Part shown: in pieces, positions 27,288 to 42,200 of the stretch | Layout: every line of letters starts with the position of its first letter | How positions within the stretch are numbered: position 1 is the first letter of the stretch | NCBI GenBank assembly: GCA_018389105.1 | Contig: JACATO010000333.1 | Span: 1 to 64,000 of the forward strand | DNA length: 64,000 nucleotides | Source of the DNA: Nautilus pompilius | Lineage: Eukaryota; Mollusca; Cephalopoda; Nautilida; Nautilidae | Direction of reading: 5' to 3' | Program-made: the position numbers and the translations under genes | The notes under the pieces: model-generated | What the model was told of the DNA's origin: nothing | The model's input: only the letters and a program-made list of their open reading frames with translations | Databases searched by the model: none

Positions 27288-30200
27288 ATAGTAGTTAGTT
27301 AGTTTGTTTGTTTGTTTGTTTGTTTTTTAGTGTTTACAAAGACTTCGTTTCTTGTGCATCTTCGAATCGCGAGACACAGCACTACAGCTGATAGCAGACC
27401 CACCCCCCGTGGGTGCCGAACTTTGTCGGATGAGACGGGTGGCGCCACAGGCAAAACGTTCCGGGCAGGAACTAGCAAGTTGTGCGATCTTTGTCTGGAT
27501 TCCGGAGTTCACAGCTCTAAAGCTGGTCTCCCGCTGAAGAGAAGGAAACGGTTGCCGAGGAGGTCGGTGTTCAGCAGCTTAGTTCTCTCCCCTCAGGTGT
27601 GTTAGGGACGCTCCCTGACCGCGACCATCAGTCAGGATACCCGAGAAATACCTTGGCTTTGAGCCGACAGTCAACCACTGGACTACTATAGATTGGCCTT
27701 ATATCTTTTTGTCTTTATTCGAATCTAAGTTCTTTATATTGTAGTAGGTTGGGGTTTTTTTTTAGTTTAGTCGAAAATGTGACTTTACCAAAGTTTAGCA
27801 TCATTCTATTCCGACTTCTTCGATTGTTTCAAGTTATACACCCAAACTATGGTTTAGTTAGATAATTCTCGTACAAATTTACTAAGTGATTAATGATTAA
27901 ATACTATTATTCCTTTTCCCCCTTTAAGCTCAATGAAAGATAATACTGTCTTATAATTTTTTAAGCAAAACACCAAAAAAAAAACAAGAAAGCAGAGAGA
28001 AGAAGAATGTGGATTCATGTGCGAGGTTTATAAATAACTTATTCCCTAATTCTCGGTTGGATATACTGTTTCAGAAAGCCTCAGAACTGGCAGATTTTTC
28101 GAGGAAATTAGCGACTATACCAATACAATGCCACTTCTTTCTTTTTTTCTACAGCTTCATTAACAATTTATGAAGAAAGTGAGTCGGTAATGGAAATATC
28201 TGAGGGCGCGAAATTGTCTCTCGGAATGCGATAGTTAAGGCCGACTTTCTCTTTTCTGGAAGTCATTTCCACGTTAATCTTTATCTTCCGATCACAAATG
28301 GGGTTCTGGAGCTTCTGTAAGAGCGGCCTGGGGCCCGGATAGGAGTGTCCGATATGGAAAATATAAAAGTACCAAAATACTTTTTTTTTTTTTTTTTTTT
28401 TGTCTTCCTGAAGCCAGCGAGAAATACTATGGATGGTTTATCGTTCTGTCGAGTCAGAGTTATGGGGTTTGCATGGAACACGTGACCATTTCAAACTCAG
28501 GATGTCTACACTTCCCAGAATGTTAATTTACAGATTACTGAAGCTCTTTTATTGTTTTGTTTGTGTTTAGTCATAGGTTGTTTATATATAGTTTCTGTTG
28601 TTGTTCGTTAGTTGTCTGCTTGTTACCCTTGCTCTTTGTTTCCGTGGAAACATTTAAAAGTAAAGTTCTCGCTCTGAGACCTTCTACATGAACAGAGAAC
28701 CAGTCCGTCCAGGTAATAAGCAATAAATTGAATTCTGTAACTGAAACGAGAGAGAGAGGCGACGAGCGAGATGAGATGAGAGGAGAGAGGAGAGAGAGAG
28801 AGAATAGCAGAGATGAGGACAGAGAGAGAAGAGATTGGAGGAGAGATGAGAGAAGGCGAGAGGGAGAGATGCAGAGACGGAGGGAGAGAGAGATATGCAG
28901 AGATGGAGAGAGAGGAGAGAGAGAGAGAGAGATGCAGAGAGAAGAGAGAGAGAGATGGCAGAGAGATGGAGAGGAGAGATAGAGGAGAGAGAGAGAGGGA
29001 GAGAGAGAGAGAGGAGAGAGAGAGGAGAGGAGAGAGAGAAGAGAGAGATGCAGGTATGGAGAGAGAGAGAGAGGAGAGAGAGAGATGAGAGAGAGAGCGG
29101 GCGAGAGAGGAGGAGAGAAAGAACGCCTGGATTATCAATTACTTTTCAGGTCACAACTATGACGAAACATTCCGAGTCGTGGTTATGCCGAACTATTAGA
29201 AACAGAAACGACCTCCGATTACATCGCCATCTTCTGTCAGGAAGACGAAACGCGGTTCGCCACTTACGGTTGTCGCGCTGGAAGTTTGCAGATAAAGGGA
29301 GACGCTCATTAGCGAGGGGCTTCGAACCGAGCACTTGCCCGACTATTATATTTTGCACGTACACGAAATATTTCTCTGTTGTCATCACGTCAAACGGTTT
29401 TGTGAGAAGATTTTCTGTGCGGCTTAAAATAAGTAGAGCTGGCTGAGATCAGAATGCCTCGCGGTGGATAGGAAATGCATCCTAGAGATAAGATTAAGTG
29501 GGATTACCGGATGGTTCTGTTTGGTGGGAAGTAGTAGATCATCTGGCACTCTGGAATGATACGCACCCGGAAAGACCACCAGGTACTCCGGGGAAGCCTT
29601 TTACCAAAGAAGAAACCGTAGCCCATTCCAGTTTACTCGTCACATTTAAACTATATATCACGCGCATACTTATTTGCAGTTTTGAGATAGTGTAATATGT
29701 GCCCTTCCCCCCATCTTCCTTTCTTGGAAGGGTATTAGGGGAAGTGGCTGACAGGTGAGCATTCTGTAATATAGTAGGGGTCGTCAGTTCTATTCCTCGC
29801 GCGTCTGTAGCCCCTAGTTTGCACGATGCATTCGTTTGTAAGGCGGAATGAGCCGGCCTTCGCAGACCGGGGGGTGGGGCTGAAAGACAGGCGCGGTGCA
29901 GTTTTAAAATCTACAGTGTATTTCTGTAATGCGGATATAATATGTCGGAGAACACAGATCTAAGATATAATATGTCGGAGAACACAGATCTAAGATATAA
30001 TATGTCGGAGAACACAGATCTAAGATATATAGTCGGAGAACACAGATCTAAGATATAATATGTCGGAGAACACAGATCTAAGATATAATATGTCGGAGAA
30101 CACAGATCTAAGATATAATATGTCGGAGAACACAGATCTAAGATATAATATGTCGGAGAACACAGATCTAAGATATAATATGTCGGAGAACACAGATCTA

Positions 30201-33200
30201 AGATATAATATGTCGGAGAACACAGATCTAAGATATAATATGTCGGAGAACACAGATCTAAGATATAATATGTCGGAGGACACAGATCTAAGATATAATA
30301 TGTCGGAGAACACAGATCTAAGATATAATATGTCGGAGAACACAGATCTAAGATATAATATGTCGGAGAACACAGATCTAATTAGAACCGCAACCCGGAA
30401 AATAGCGTGTTTAACTTTCGATTTAACGACGACGTCGTCGTCTCTATCTGTTGACCCGTCCGCCTTTAATTATTTAACGAGCCAGAAGTCCAATGTTTTT
30501 TTTTTAAATAATTTAATTAGATTTGAAAATCTATTAAAATTAAATTGATTTTTTTTTTTTAGGTTGGAGCTTCAGCATTCCACTTTGATATGCCAGATCG
30601 CGCCAACGTCTCCAGACCTCTCTTAACGCCCGATTTCTTGCCCGGACCAATTTGCTAAATCGTCCGCGGACGAAGCCGTTCGCTCGGAACAGGAGAAGAA
30701 TGACTACCAAAGCGGGGCAGTAATTAGTGCGGATTCCTATGACGATCCGTCTCCCTCCCCAACCTCCTTTATTAAAGCACCCGGGGATAAGCGGTGCCAA
30801 CTAAATCGACGCAGTTGACCCAGACGGGGCCCGACCTCTCTTCTGACGCTCAAAGAGCGGGGAAGCTCAGACGACGACGACGACGACGACGACGAGACGG
30901 CCAGGCAAAGACCGGCGGCCGTCCCCTCATTAAAAGACCCCGAGGCCGAAGCCGGAAAACTTGGCAGAAATTAGCCAACCTCAATTGATGGCGATCAAAG
31001 CTTTCCCTCCATTACTTTGTTTGTGCGACTGGAATCAAAACGTTACGGTTTTTGTTTGATATCTGTAACGATACCAAAAATATTATTATCTTTTTTTTTT
31101 TTTTTTGGCGACGCGGTTAGACCTTAATTCACCCTTTTTCTTTCTTTTTTTTTAAATGGTGGCAGAGTCAAGAATCGGCGATCGCGAAGAGCACGACGGC
31201 GTGGACTGCATTCGTACCACCCATTCGCATCCACTTCCGTATTACGTCATCTCGGATCCCGGAAGTCTAGCCACGAGGAAAGGAGGTTGAAGACGATAAT
31301 GAGCAAGACGGACCAAACGGCCGACAAACCCCCTTTTTGTCGCGAATGTTATTCTGGACGCGTTATTTCTAACATTAAAGTAAACAATAATTTTGTCTCC
31401 TTTTTTTTTAAACCTGTATGACACCGCCGCCCATTGTCTGCTGGTTGCTATGGAGAAATTCTGCTGGCAGCCCGATCATCTTCCCCAACCAGTCCATCAT
31501 GATGGTTTCCAGTTCTGTACACGCCGGGCTTGAAGCCTAGGAACCAAAATGAAATTAAAGTGAACTAAGGTTAAACCATATAGCATAGAGATGGCGCGTG
31601 TGGTAAAACGTGGAGCAGAAGAAGAATCTTTGCTCCAGAATATCGCTTCCGGCCAAACACTTAGATTCTTCCACATGAGATAGTCCTTCGTTAACGCACC
31701 GAGAGAAATACGGCGTGAAAGAGACATCGTTCGTAAAACCGTGCTTCCCTAGACAGCATCATCAACTTACGGTTGACTGGCTGCTATCTACTGTTCTACT
31801 GCAGAAATATTTACATAACAAAGAGATTATAAAGGAATTCACAAAACTCTGGTGAGGTAAGTTACTGTTTTAACAATGTCTAAGCCATGGTTATGTTTTC
31901 CGACACTCAATGTAAAGAATACAGCACTCCTTTGTTGTTTCCGTGATTTTTTTCCCTCTCTTTTAAACCTGTACTTAAGGGAACCGTAGCTACAACGGCT
32001 TCTCTCCAGGAATAACGGAGTTCAAAATGCTTGCAGTCTTTACCGTTAGTGGGAGATACTCACCCACGTGAAGCCTAGGCAGCCAATGGCGTCGGATAGC
32101 ATGTCGCCTAGCAACGACGGGAAAGAATTCAGTGCTGGGAAATAGGCGTGCATGTGTGGACTTTGCCAGTGGGTGATCTGAAAAACAAATAAATAAATAA
32201 AATGTTCGATAACATTTCTAATAAATTTGCGATGGTTTCTCGAACGATAGATTAACAATCGTTTTACCTATCAACTCGCCACGGCGCCTGTTCAGAAGGT
32301 TAGTAAATGGTGTGAGGTGCAATTTTGATGATGTAATAGATGTTATTAAGTAAATTGGTTTTGGTGTCGTTCCTTTGAGAAGTCGTGATTCTCGACAGGT
32401 ATCTATTCTGTTGTAGATAAAAAGAATTCTAGAAGCATGAGTACAGCTTCTCTCTCCCTCTCTCTCTCTTTGTATATATATATATTGTTTACTAGATGCT
32501 GCACAAAACTGCAAAGATATTAGAATTTGATATCACACACACATATATACTTACAGGGCCGGCGCCCTAGGCAAGGCCGGCTACTTGCACCCCATCCCCC
32601 AAAAAATGCCAACTTCGATTTTTAAAAACATATTTGTAGAAAAAAATATAAAAAGCACAAAACTTGAGACTGCTAAATTTATTTTCAATTGCAAGAATAA
32701 CTACCGTAAGATGCCAACACCACCGATATTAAAGGTGCGATATCCATTAATATGACAGTGGCCCTGTAAGCCCCTGCTACTTACGCTTTGGAGCAAATGG
32801 GCTTTCACTTAAAAGAATATGACATTACATGTCGTTTGCAATGCAAATGGAAATTACAGATAAAACAGTTCTTGGTTTGAGCAAAAAGTTTTAGATATGC
32901 AAAATAAAAAAATAAAAGTTTAATCACCACATGAGTTGGGAAATCATTCTATCAGAATGATAAAAAAGCAAACAGACAGAGTTAAAAATGCCCCATACAA
33001 GTTTCAATTTCGGACTCATCAAAATCTCACTTTGCGTACTTTTTCCTTTACAAATTTCGTCGCCAATTCAACCAGATCAAGTGCTGATGCCTGGGTATGT
33101 TCACCTGATATAGTTGCCAAGCCAACTAATCTCTCTTCCAACATTGTAGAGCGCATGTAAGTTTTTATAAGTTTGAGCTTTGAGAAACTACGTTCACCAC

Positions 33201-36200
33201 TTGCCACTGATACTGGAGGTGTGAGAAGGATCCTTAGCGCAATGGAATCATTAGGCACATTATCCAGGGGTTTTTGTTGTAGTATGAAGAGAAGTACTCC
33301 TTGTGGCGAAATAAACTTTGGAATTCTTCGAGCTATTGCTACAAGTTCGCAACAGATCTTCAGCATCAATGATTTTTCCAAATTCTTGCAGTCCTTAAGT
33401 ACATCTTCAGTAGATTTTTTCTTTATACTTTACATATCATACAGGAAGCCAAATAGTGATTTATACTGTTGTAGCTGATGGAATCTCTCTTCCACAGATT
33501 GTATGGCCATGTCTAAAACAGTATAGTAAAAACCTATTTTGAATTTTCTGCTTTGAATCTTGTGGTGTCGCTTCTTGGGGCTCCTTTTTCTAACTTGTTC
33601 TTCTGTCTCAAAGTTTGGTAGTATCTCTAGTTCCTCTGCAATCTCAGTAGCATCTGTCAAAACTTGCTGAAAACCCTCATCACACCTGCAGTTCACGAGA
33701 TATTTCTTAGTCACTTGCATTTGTCTTGTAGCTGAATTTAAATCAGCTTCCTTATTTTGTAGTAGCTTGCTTGTAAAATCGACTTCAAAAAGGATGTTTA
33801 CCATGTAACAAGGGATACCACAAACTTTAATTTAATAATTGCACCAGCAAGGGCCTTGGCTTCACTTAGGGAAGTATTTACAGATGAACGTTTTAGGCTT
33901 ATATCATTAAAGATCTCTATCAAAGAGTCATATATATTACCAAGATGATATCTCAGTGGTTTCAAAGCATCAATCCGACTCTCCCATCTTGTTTCACTCA
34001 ATGGCGTAACAGTTATGCCTAAGTCTGATATATGGCTAGTTAGAATTTGCCAACGCTTAATCGATGTAGAGAAATAATTATAGATCTATTGAACCAAACT
34101 GAAGAAATTAGTTGCTTCCAGACAACACCTAGCAGCACCATTGACTATCAAGTTTAAAGAGTGTGCATTGCAGGGCATAAAAAGGCACGTGGGTTTAGGT
34201 CAAGAACTCTCTTTCGTACATCATTTTCTTTGCCTTTCATGTTATTCCCGTTATCATAACCATTAACTCGCAGATTTTCAATTGGTAATCCAAATTGCTC
34301 AAGCTATTCAAGAAGAGTTTCTGCTAATAAAGGCACCTATAGATCCCTTTAGTGGAACAAATCCCAAGAAATATGTTCTCTTATGATAACTTCAGACTCA
34401 GACATCCCATTATCTGATACTTTGATTACATCAACAAAACGTACAATCATTGTCATTTGATCAGTATGATTAACATCAGATGTGCAGTCCCAGAATAGTA
34501 TTTGGCTGAGTTTGCATGTGTTAAAATTTGCTGCTTTATAGCAATGGCTAGAAGCTGTATAAGCTCATTTTCGATATCTTTTCCGAGGTAGTGAACCAAT
34601 GTTTCATTATCTTTAACTCTACGCAAATGTTCATTCATGATAGGATGAAAAAGGGCTAGATATTCTACAAACTTTAAAAAATTTTCATTGCTAGTACTGT
34701 ACAACTTTTCATTTGTGCCGCGGAATGGAAAGTTTTGCATGGCAAGAACTCTTACCAAAGCAATTAAGCGTTGCAAGATTTGTCGCCAATATTGTTCTTG
34801 CCTAATTTTCTGCTGGTTAATAGCATCAATTGTTTTTTCCTTTAGATAAGTGCAATTCAAGTTCACGCCAGGCTTGATAGTTTTCTAAATGGTCAGTATT
34901 CCTCTCATGAGAAGAAAGAATTGCTCCGATGTTCTTCCAGTCGTTTAAACCTGTTTCTTGTAGGGATGATGCACCATTTCTTTTGCTGAACAGCTTACAG
35001 CAAAAACAGAAAAACCACATCTTTTGAGGTTGAATATATCAGCCATTCACGGCACACTTCTTCACCATTTGCCAGTCTTCTCTTGTAGTGTATAGGAGAA
35101 AATCTTCTGTTTTTTGTGTCTTTGGGAAGATCATGTGATACAACCTGCTGTGGTCCATGTTGTTAAAAGATGTCGAAAATTACCACTGCAACAGTAGGGC
35201 CATTTGGCAGGGTCACTGTAATTCAAATCAGGCACAATGCCATCTTCTTTTGCAGATTCTGCGGTACTCTCACTTTTCTTGAGATCCTATTTTCCCTCTG
35301 AGTGTTTTCCAGAATTATCCACAATCTGTGAAACTTCGGTCTTAGAGTTTATATCACTTGTAGTAGGAGCGCAACTTTCAGTTCCCACAGCGCTAGTTTC
35401 AATCATATTCATGTTCTTGATTTGCTTTCTCTGTATGAAGGTATTTCAGCAAGAATCCCTCTCGCTTTGCTTGTTCTGCCTTTCGTTTGCGGTATTGGGC
35501 TACAGAAGGTCGTTTTTATATCAGCCATAGCTCACGGGAAAAGATTGATTAAAGTTTAACAAATAACAGTATTGTTAGTGTTGAAAACAATAAACTGGTT
35601 ATGAACTAACAATGAACCATGAACTGTTATGAACAATGAACGGCACTCTTTTAAGAGCGCTCCTCCTTTCGTTTTACGACGAGCGCCGAACCTGATTTTT
35701 GCACAATTCGGACGTACGCTAGTGCCATGCATATGTCGTACGGTTCGTACTGAGCGCGATTTTCTGAGGTTCATTATTGCGCCCCTCTGAGGTCTGCGCC
35801 CTAGGCGGCTGCCCAGTTGGCCAAATGGTAGCACCGGCCCTCTATGTATATATATGATTCCATTTGAAAAGAAACAAAGCGATCGAAAGTGACAAAAACA
35901 GTTTATTCTTTAGCCGGATGAGTCCGTGTTTTCTATTAAATTTTGTTAGATGAATGCTGTCACGATTATTACAGGCAGGTTAAAGAGTCATACATCACAT
36001 GATTATTGCCGTTATCATTAATGGGTGTGGCCATTCGGGGACTTTATCGGCTGGATCATCGCCTACATCAGCCAACCAAGTATAGTACAGATACCACATG
36101 ACGAGTACTGAACAACACTGGTGGCAGTACAGCGCCTGCCCCGAAGCCGCCATACTCGTTATCAGAGAAATCCGCATTAGACCGGCTTTCATCAGAAAGC

Positions 36201-39200
36201 TGAACTCCTGTCTAATAGCGATGGTACTACACCCAGGTTAATCGGGATGGTTGCTTGAAGAGAGAACGACCTGTTGCGTAATTCGTTTTCTTTTTACCGG
36301 GCACCCCCAGTCCCTCTGACTGCAGCAAGCATATCTTTTGTCTCACGGGGCCTTGATCGTCCGTTCGTCGAGCATCTGTGCACCGGAAGCGTTTTCTGCC
36401 GGAAGTCACCGGTTCGACGTCATCGGTCTGGCGATAGCGTAAGAAGCACTGATGGGTGTTTCAAACCGATGGGATTCTGAGAGGAATGTCCTTACTGCAG
36501 TCGGGCAGACCTTGTTGAAATCAGGTTGATAAGCACCGATTCGCTTGACTCTTGCTTCCACAGCCTTGTCCATTTGAGAAATTACGTGATCCGAGTTGGA
36601 ACACGAAATTGGTTTACATAATTCGGCCATCCCCGTTTTCCACTGGAATCGCCCTCAAAAACTCACAAATCTTTTCCCCTCTCCCCTTAATCCCGACCTT
36701 CTTTGGTTCATTTTGCAGCTGCCCTATCACAAGGACGAATTTTATACCAGTAGATCACCCCCGCATTCCGGCATTCCTGCTTTTTTGCACACCTCGGGAG
36801 GTTGTAGATGACAGAGGTACGTGATGTCGGTGCGCGTGATTCTCGCCCCTCCCCCAGCCCACGTTAGATTTTATACCCATGAATTGACGGCACCCAATGG
36901 AAGTTAGTCTACGTGCTTTGGTCTTTCGTAATAACCTTGATAAGTGTAACTTAAACTCCAGCATCCAGAGATATTTTGCGTGCAGCATATATTTAAAAAT
37001 ATTTTCCAGCAAAAATGCGAAGGCAGTAATTTTAAGAAATTGTCTGAACTTTTTACTAAATTTTAATAATTCCTAATTATTTTGGCTCATATATATAAAA
37101 AAAGATTAATAAGTATGCTATGGACTGTGTGACTAATAATCATTAAAATGAGATCAATACAGTTTTAAATGGATTTGCAGCGGAGATATTAACTATTGTG
37201 CTCTTTACTTAAGAATGTTATTTATTCTAATTCATTTATGGTATAAAAAAAAACATTACTGCGAATTTACTGAACTTTTTCAGGAACTATAAAACTCACT
37301 AGTTTGCCATTCTTACTACAATACATGAATGCATACATATATTAAGTAACTTACTATGGACTGTCAACGTAAATAGCCGTCAAGAGTGGAATTTACAGTA
37401 GTCTGCTTTTATATACTGAAGTCGAAGAATATCACATCTGTTTATAACATTACTTTAATTTATCTGAGTACTAGATAACGCTATTCTGCTCATTTTTATT
37501 GTTAACTTGGAAAATTTAATTTTCAGCTTTTCCAGCCAACAGTGCAAGGTAATATTAATGTAATTTTCGCATCAGTTTCCCCTCTTTCTCTGGGTAGTTT
37601 TTACCGGCAGCTAATCGCAGTAATTTCTGTTTGATTAATTTTATAAATTATGAATATTAGCTAGATTTTTATTTGGTAGAAACCTTCCCATGTCGCCGCA
37701 ATCGGCTTCTCTGTCAACGGTGGCTCTGCCGATGGCGATTTAAAGGTAATTACTTTTTTGATTGGATTACATTTTTTCATACATAGCGAAAATTTTCGAA
37801 TTTTACAGGAGAAGCCATAGAAATGCTAACGATAGACCAGGTATGTCGTTTAATAGGATCTAGCCGAATACCATTAGTGGGGGGGGGGCTATTTAGGCCG
37901 GGAACGTAATGATAATAATAATAATAAATATATTTTGTAATTTAGTGAATTAAACTCTTCTAAGGTTTACATGTTGACTGGTCCCGCTCGTCCATATACT
38001 TATCACCGAGGTTACCTCGATATATCGCGCCTATGCTAAGCTATACTGAGGTCAAAATGGTCACTCGGGATTCCAAAAAAAAAAAAAATGCTAAGTTTTC
38101 CAAAGTTTTTATTAAATTTGTAAGTTCCTAAGGTTAACTGCGGAGAGCGGAAGAGCAAATGAACCAAACTAGACGTCAGCATTTCTAGCAATAGAAGTTA
38201 GGACACGAATCGCTGAGGCGGATGGAAAACCGTGTGCTGTGTTTGGGACATCAGACGGGATAAAGCTACCCACTGGCTGAAGATTTCGGACATCTTCCGT
38301 TTTTGTTACTATTACAAACTTTATAACTTTCTCTCAGTAAGAACGTAAACCCAAGAGAGCTACTATGATTATTTACAAACTAAACAACAAAAGCAAAGAA
38401 GTTACCTTACACACACACACACACGTATCGTACATAAAGAAGAGTTTTCGCTTTTTTATTGGAGCATTAATTATAATAGTTGTTGCCCTTCGTGACCGTT
38501 CGCTAATTACATGCGAGCATCTTGGAGCGTCAGATTTTTTATAGTTAAAGTAGGAGCTTCTGCCCGCACAATAAGCACATTTTTAGGTATTGTAACCTGT
38601 TGTCAAGGAATTTTCCGTGAAGTTGCCCAAACCTTGTAAAGGCTCTTTAGCTACCAGGTGGTTTCGCGAATCTAAGCAAATAATCTCATCGGCAGGGTCT
38701 GGGCCGAAGTTGAACGTTGAGAGCCCAGAGACAAAGCCCCGATGATCGGACTTCGTCACTGATGGATGGATGGATGGATAATTAGATGTACCAGAAAAAG
38801 AGACAGATTAGACATCCGGAATATCTGGGCGGCAAAAAGCGTGATTTCTTCTGTGGCTGGTTCTAATATCCTTCAAAGTCGCACCCTTTTTCTTTGCCAA
38901 GGCATCTGTCCGCATCACCAAGAGCATACCACTGGCTACAAACTGTAGACCCCCGACCCTTTTTGATTTAACATAATAGCTGTCATTGCGATTGAAATAA
39001 ATAGTAAAACAGATTTCTTGAGAGCAGAAAAAAATATCCACTGAGTAGCAGTGCATAAAACCGAAGACAGAACACTAGAAGACCGAGAACAAGGTCTAAA
39101 ACCCAACCTCTGCTTCCTGTAAGAACCGTAACATTGTTTTACGGCTGGATATAAGCAAAAATTCAACTTGGGATAACGGGCTGTAACTCGCTTATCTTCA

Positions 39201-42200
39201 ATCCAAAACTCCAGCTGAGGAAATCAACAAAACCCTATGATCTAAGGAGCAGGGACAGGTAACTTTCGAAACGGTGCTAAGGAAACGTAGCTCCGCCCTC
39301 AAAAACACACCCATACTTTGGTATGGGCACCAAAGAACGTTGTCTGGTATATGCTAGTGCTAATATTTTCAATAAAAACACAACATTTAGTACAATGTAC
39401 CAGAAATTAGATAACAGCAGCTAAACCAAAGCATTAACTAGAAACGGTCCTTATATTATGCCTAAGGCACTTTTACCTTGGCGTCGGACCTCCGAATTTC
39501 CAAATATAACGCTCACTCTCTTATTACTGATACGTTAAGTGTAGCACAAATCTTTGTGAGCTTACTGATGTGCTAAAAGCTCACTGCAGAAAACGCTGAT
39601 GCATCTGACTTTGAAATATGCTTGTAATCTCTTTTTTTGCGAAAAACTAATTTGTAAAATCCAACAAAATTATCATAAGTACAGCTAGGTAAGTTAGCAG
39701 GTGAAGGCTTTAATGCTATGATATACATCCCAGATCGATACAAGGCCACGCCTCTGGGAGGAGAATTTAAAACAACAACTAAGAGCCATTACGGTGCGGT
39801 GTAATTTTCCAAAATTAACTGTTATCTGGAAGAATCGTTATTAAAAAAATTAACATGCGAAAAACAAAACAAAAAAGAAATTACCATAAAATATAGCCCA
39901 CACGAAGTATCTTCCTGTGTCCGTATTTTAACCATTTTCCTGTCACTAGAGATGGTTTTCGTGTTTGTGACAACGTATTTCTTTTCTTCAGCTCTCTCTT
40001 CCTACCTCGCTTTAATCGGATTATTTCTTAATCTGCCACAACTGGTCGATGTTTTAAGAGTAAAGTTTCGCGCAAACGTCACCAAAAGTTACCATTGCTG
40101 CTTTTTCCTCATCAAAGCCCCTACTTCCATCTGTCGCGGTTTCTAATGCTTAAGCACTCGTGTAGAAGCAACAAGAACCCAGTCAGTTTTAAAAAAAAAC
40201 AGAAAAGACACTGCCCGTCCTTTTTACCAGTCTCCGACCCTCGCATACTTGGAGTACGAGTTAGGATTTCCTGCCTATCGATGGTCTTCCGAGAAGAAAA
40301 CTTCTTTTGATACGCGGTCCTGAAGACCCCTTAAAATCTGAATAGCCCATCTATGCCTTAATACTACTGATAAGATCCTTTCCAAAGTCTTTTGCGAAAT
40401 AAATGCAACTCAACAGTTTAAATAAAATAGGATTTAAGTGATGAATTTATTAGTAAAGTCAGGATTCCTGAAGCCCAGTGAGTTAGTTGGGGGGGATGAG
40501 ACGTAGAGAAGAGAACTCAGCATCTTCCTTACTCTCAACACGCCAGGATGATCGTCATTTACTTGAATGCTGAATGCACTTTGAAATCCTTAGTTTTTTT
40601 ATTGTTCACGGCCCTTTTTGCGCTGTACACGGTCTTAACCAGATTATATCCTTTTTCTATTATCACTTGAGTAATACGTCAGGTTTCACGAACATCGACA
40701 AAATATCACGATATTACGGATATTTTTCTTCCCTGTGTACTGACCGTTCGGCGAAACGAGAAATTTTCTAAAACAAATCAAACTCTTTTTTTTTCCTAAC
40801 CGTGTAAATATTCTCTTTTTTTTTTTTGGAAGTGTTTCTCCTTAGGGAACTTGAATCGTAATTAACTCATCCAAAATGTATGTTTTGTTTGTGCCTTTTC
40901 ACTTGTTGAGATGTAATAATCTAATCGGCTTCCGGTCATTTACAAGTAATACATTCTTTAAGTACGACTATTTGCCAGTGGACGCCATCTTTAATAACCT
41001 GCTTCGATAAACCAACAACAACAACAACAACAACAACGAAAAACGTCGGAAACACTGGGTATTGTTTACTACAGTCCCTTTACGACACCTATCCGCGCTT
41101 AGCTGGCACGCGCAGGAAGCACCCACGCACATGCCAACCGTAGAAATCGTTCGCGGATTATGGCGCTTGATGTCCCCGGGGGCCATGGAAACGCCCAAGA
41201 TGGAAGCGTCGAGATAAACAATCTCAAAGATGTGTCAACGCTGGTGGCAGTAAATAGCACGGCCTCACCCGAGTGTTGTTCCAGCCCGAAAAGCACTTAA
41301 GCCAAGCGCGAATTAACACGGATGGTGGCTGGCAAGAATTACTTCTTTGTTTGTTTCTTATTTTAGAAAAGCCAAAAATAAATGAATAATTTAAAGATGC
41401 CGGGAGATAGACTCTCTGTCACGGCCGTTCGAGGTCTGAGCTGGGGCTTTCTCTTCTGGAGACGGTAACATCTCTTTTTCAAACAGCTGGAACCGTAGTA
41501 GAATTTCCTGCTGGCGAAAGGAGAATTCAGCCGGAGACACGGGCTTGGCAGGCAGCATTCTTGCCAACGTCGGAAAGAGCAACGAACTCACACAGTAGTG
41601 TTGACTCCGAGGAAGTTACATCAGCTCGGTTCCAAGCTTTTAAGTTTTATCAGCCTAAACGATACTTTTTTTTTCCTTGCTGATGAAGACTCACTAATTA
41701 AAGGCGACCGAAGTTCGGCTCATCGTACAAACGGGATGCTCGCTCCGTAGCTAAGAACAACAGACCAAATAGGTTCAGCTTTAACTCAGAATAAAGAAAT
41801 AACGAAACTTCAGGATCCAGCAACCATTAAATTTAAACGATGTAAGCATCATTTGGAAATACGTAGACAATTATTAGGAACGTTTTCCTAAAATATAAGG
41901 GAGGCATTTAAAGGCGCGAGAATCCTGAAATTTTTTAACTTTATCTTGAGTGAGGTAAGAACAAATAGATTTTAATATTTCCCAAGATCGTAGCATCAAT
42001 TCTTTCCTTGACTCTAGATATCGTATTAAGTCAGTGTAGGAACTGCTTTTTTTAAAATTACCTACGTAATAAACATGTTTAGCTAGACTAAAATAAGTCA
42101 ATGAATATTAATATCCCAATAAATAAATTTGCTCATTTTATTTTTTATACGAGTGAAACCGAATACAAATTTAATCTAAAAACGAGATTTTGAGGCATAT

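Larger units (their letters stand above)
25212..31413 (-). other. HDC: HDC intron (6.2 kb) rich in tandem repeats
   Basis: Between exons 3 and 4. It holds a TTAG array, a GA-rich array, a 30-bp tandem array and an ACG run, listed separately. No coding exon is supported; a minus-strand block ending at a donor-like site near 25677 was considered and rejected. Confidence 0.7.

Noticed and set aside
26957..27302. Interstitial telomere repeat
   Set aside because: The unit is TTAG/TTAGC rather than TTAGGG, with no degenerate telomere context.
28623..29446. Long frames on both strands rich in Ser-Leu or Arg-Glu
   Set aside because: Direct translation of a GA/CT low-complexity array.
29938..30382. 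CRISPR-like regular repeat
   Set aside because: Units abut directly without unique spacers, and the window is animal DNA; it is a minisatellite.
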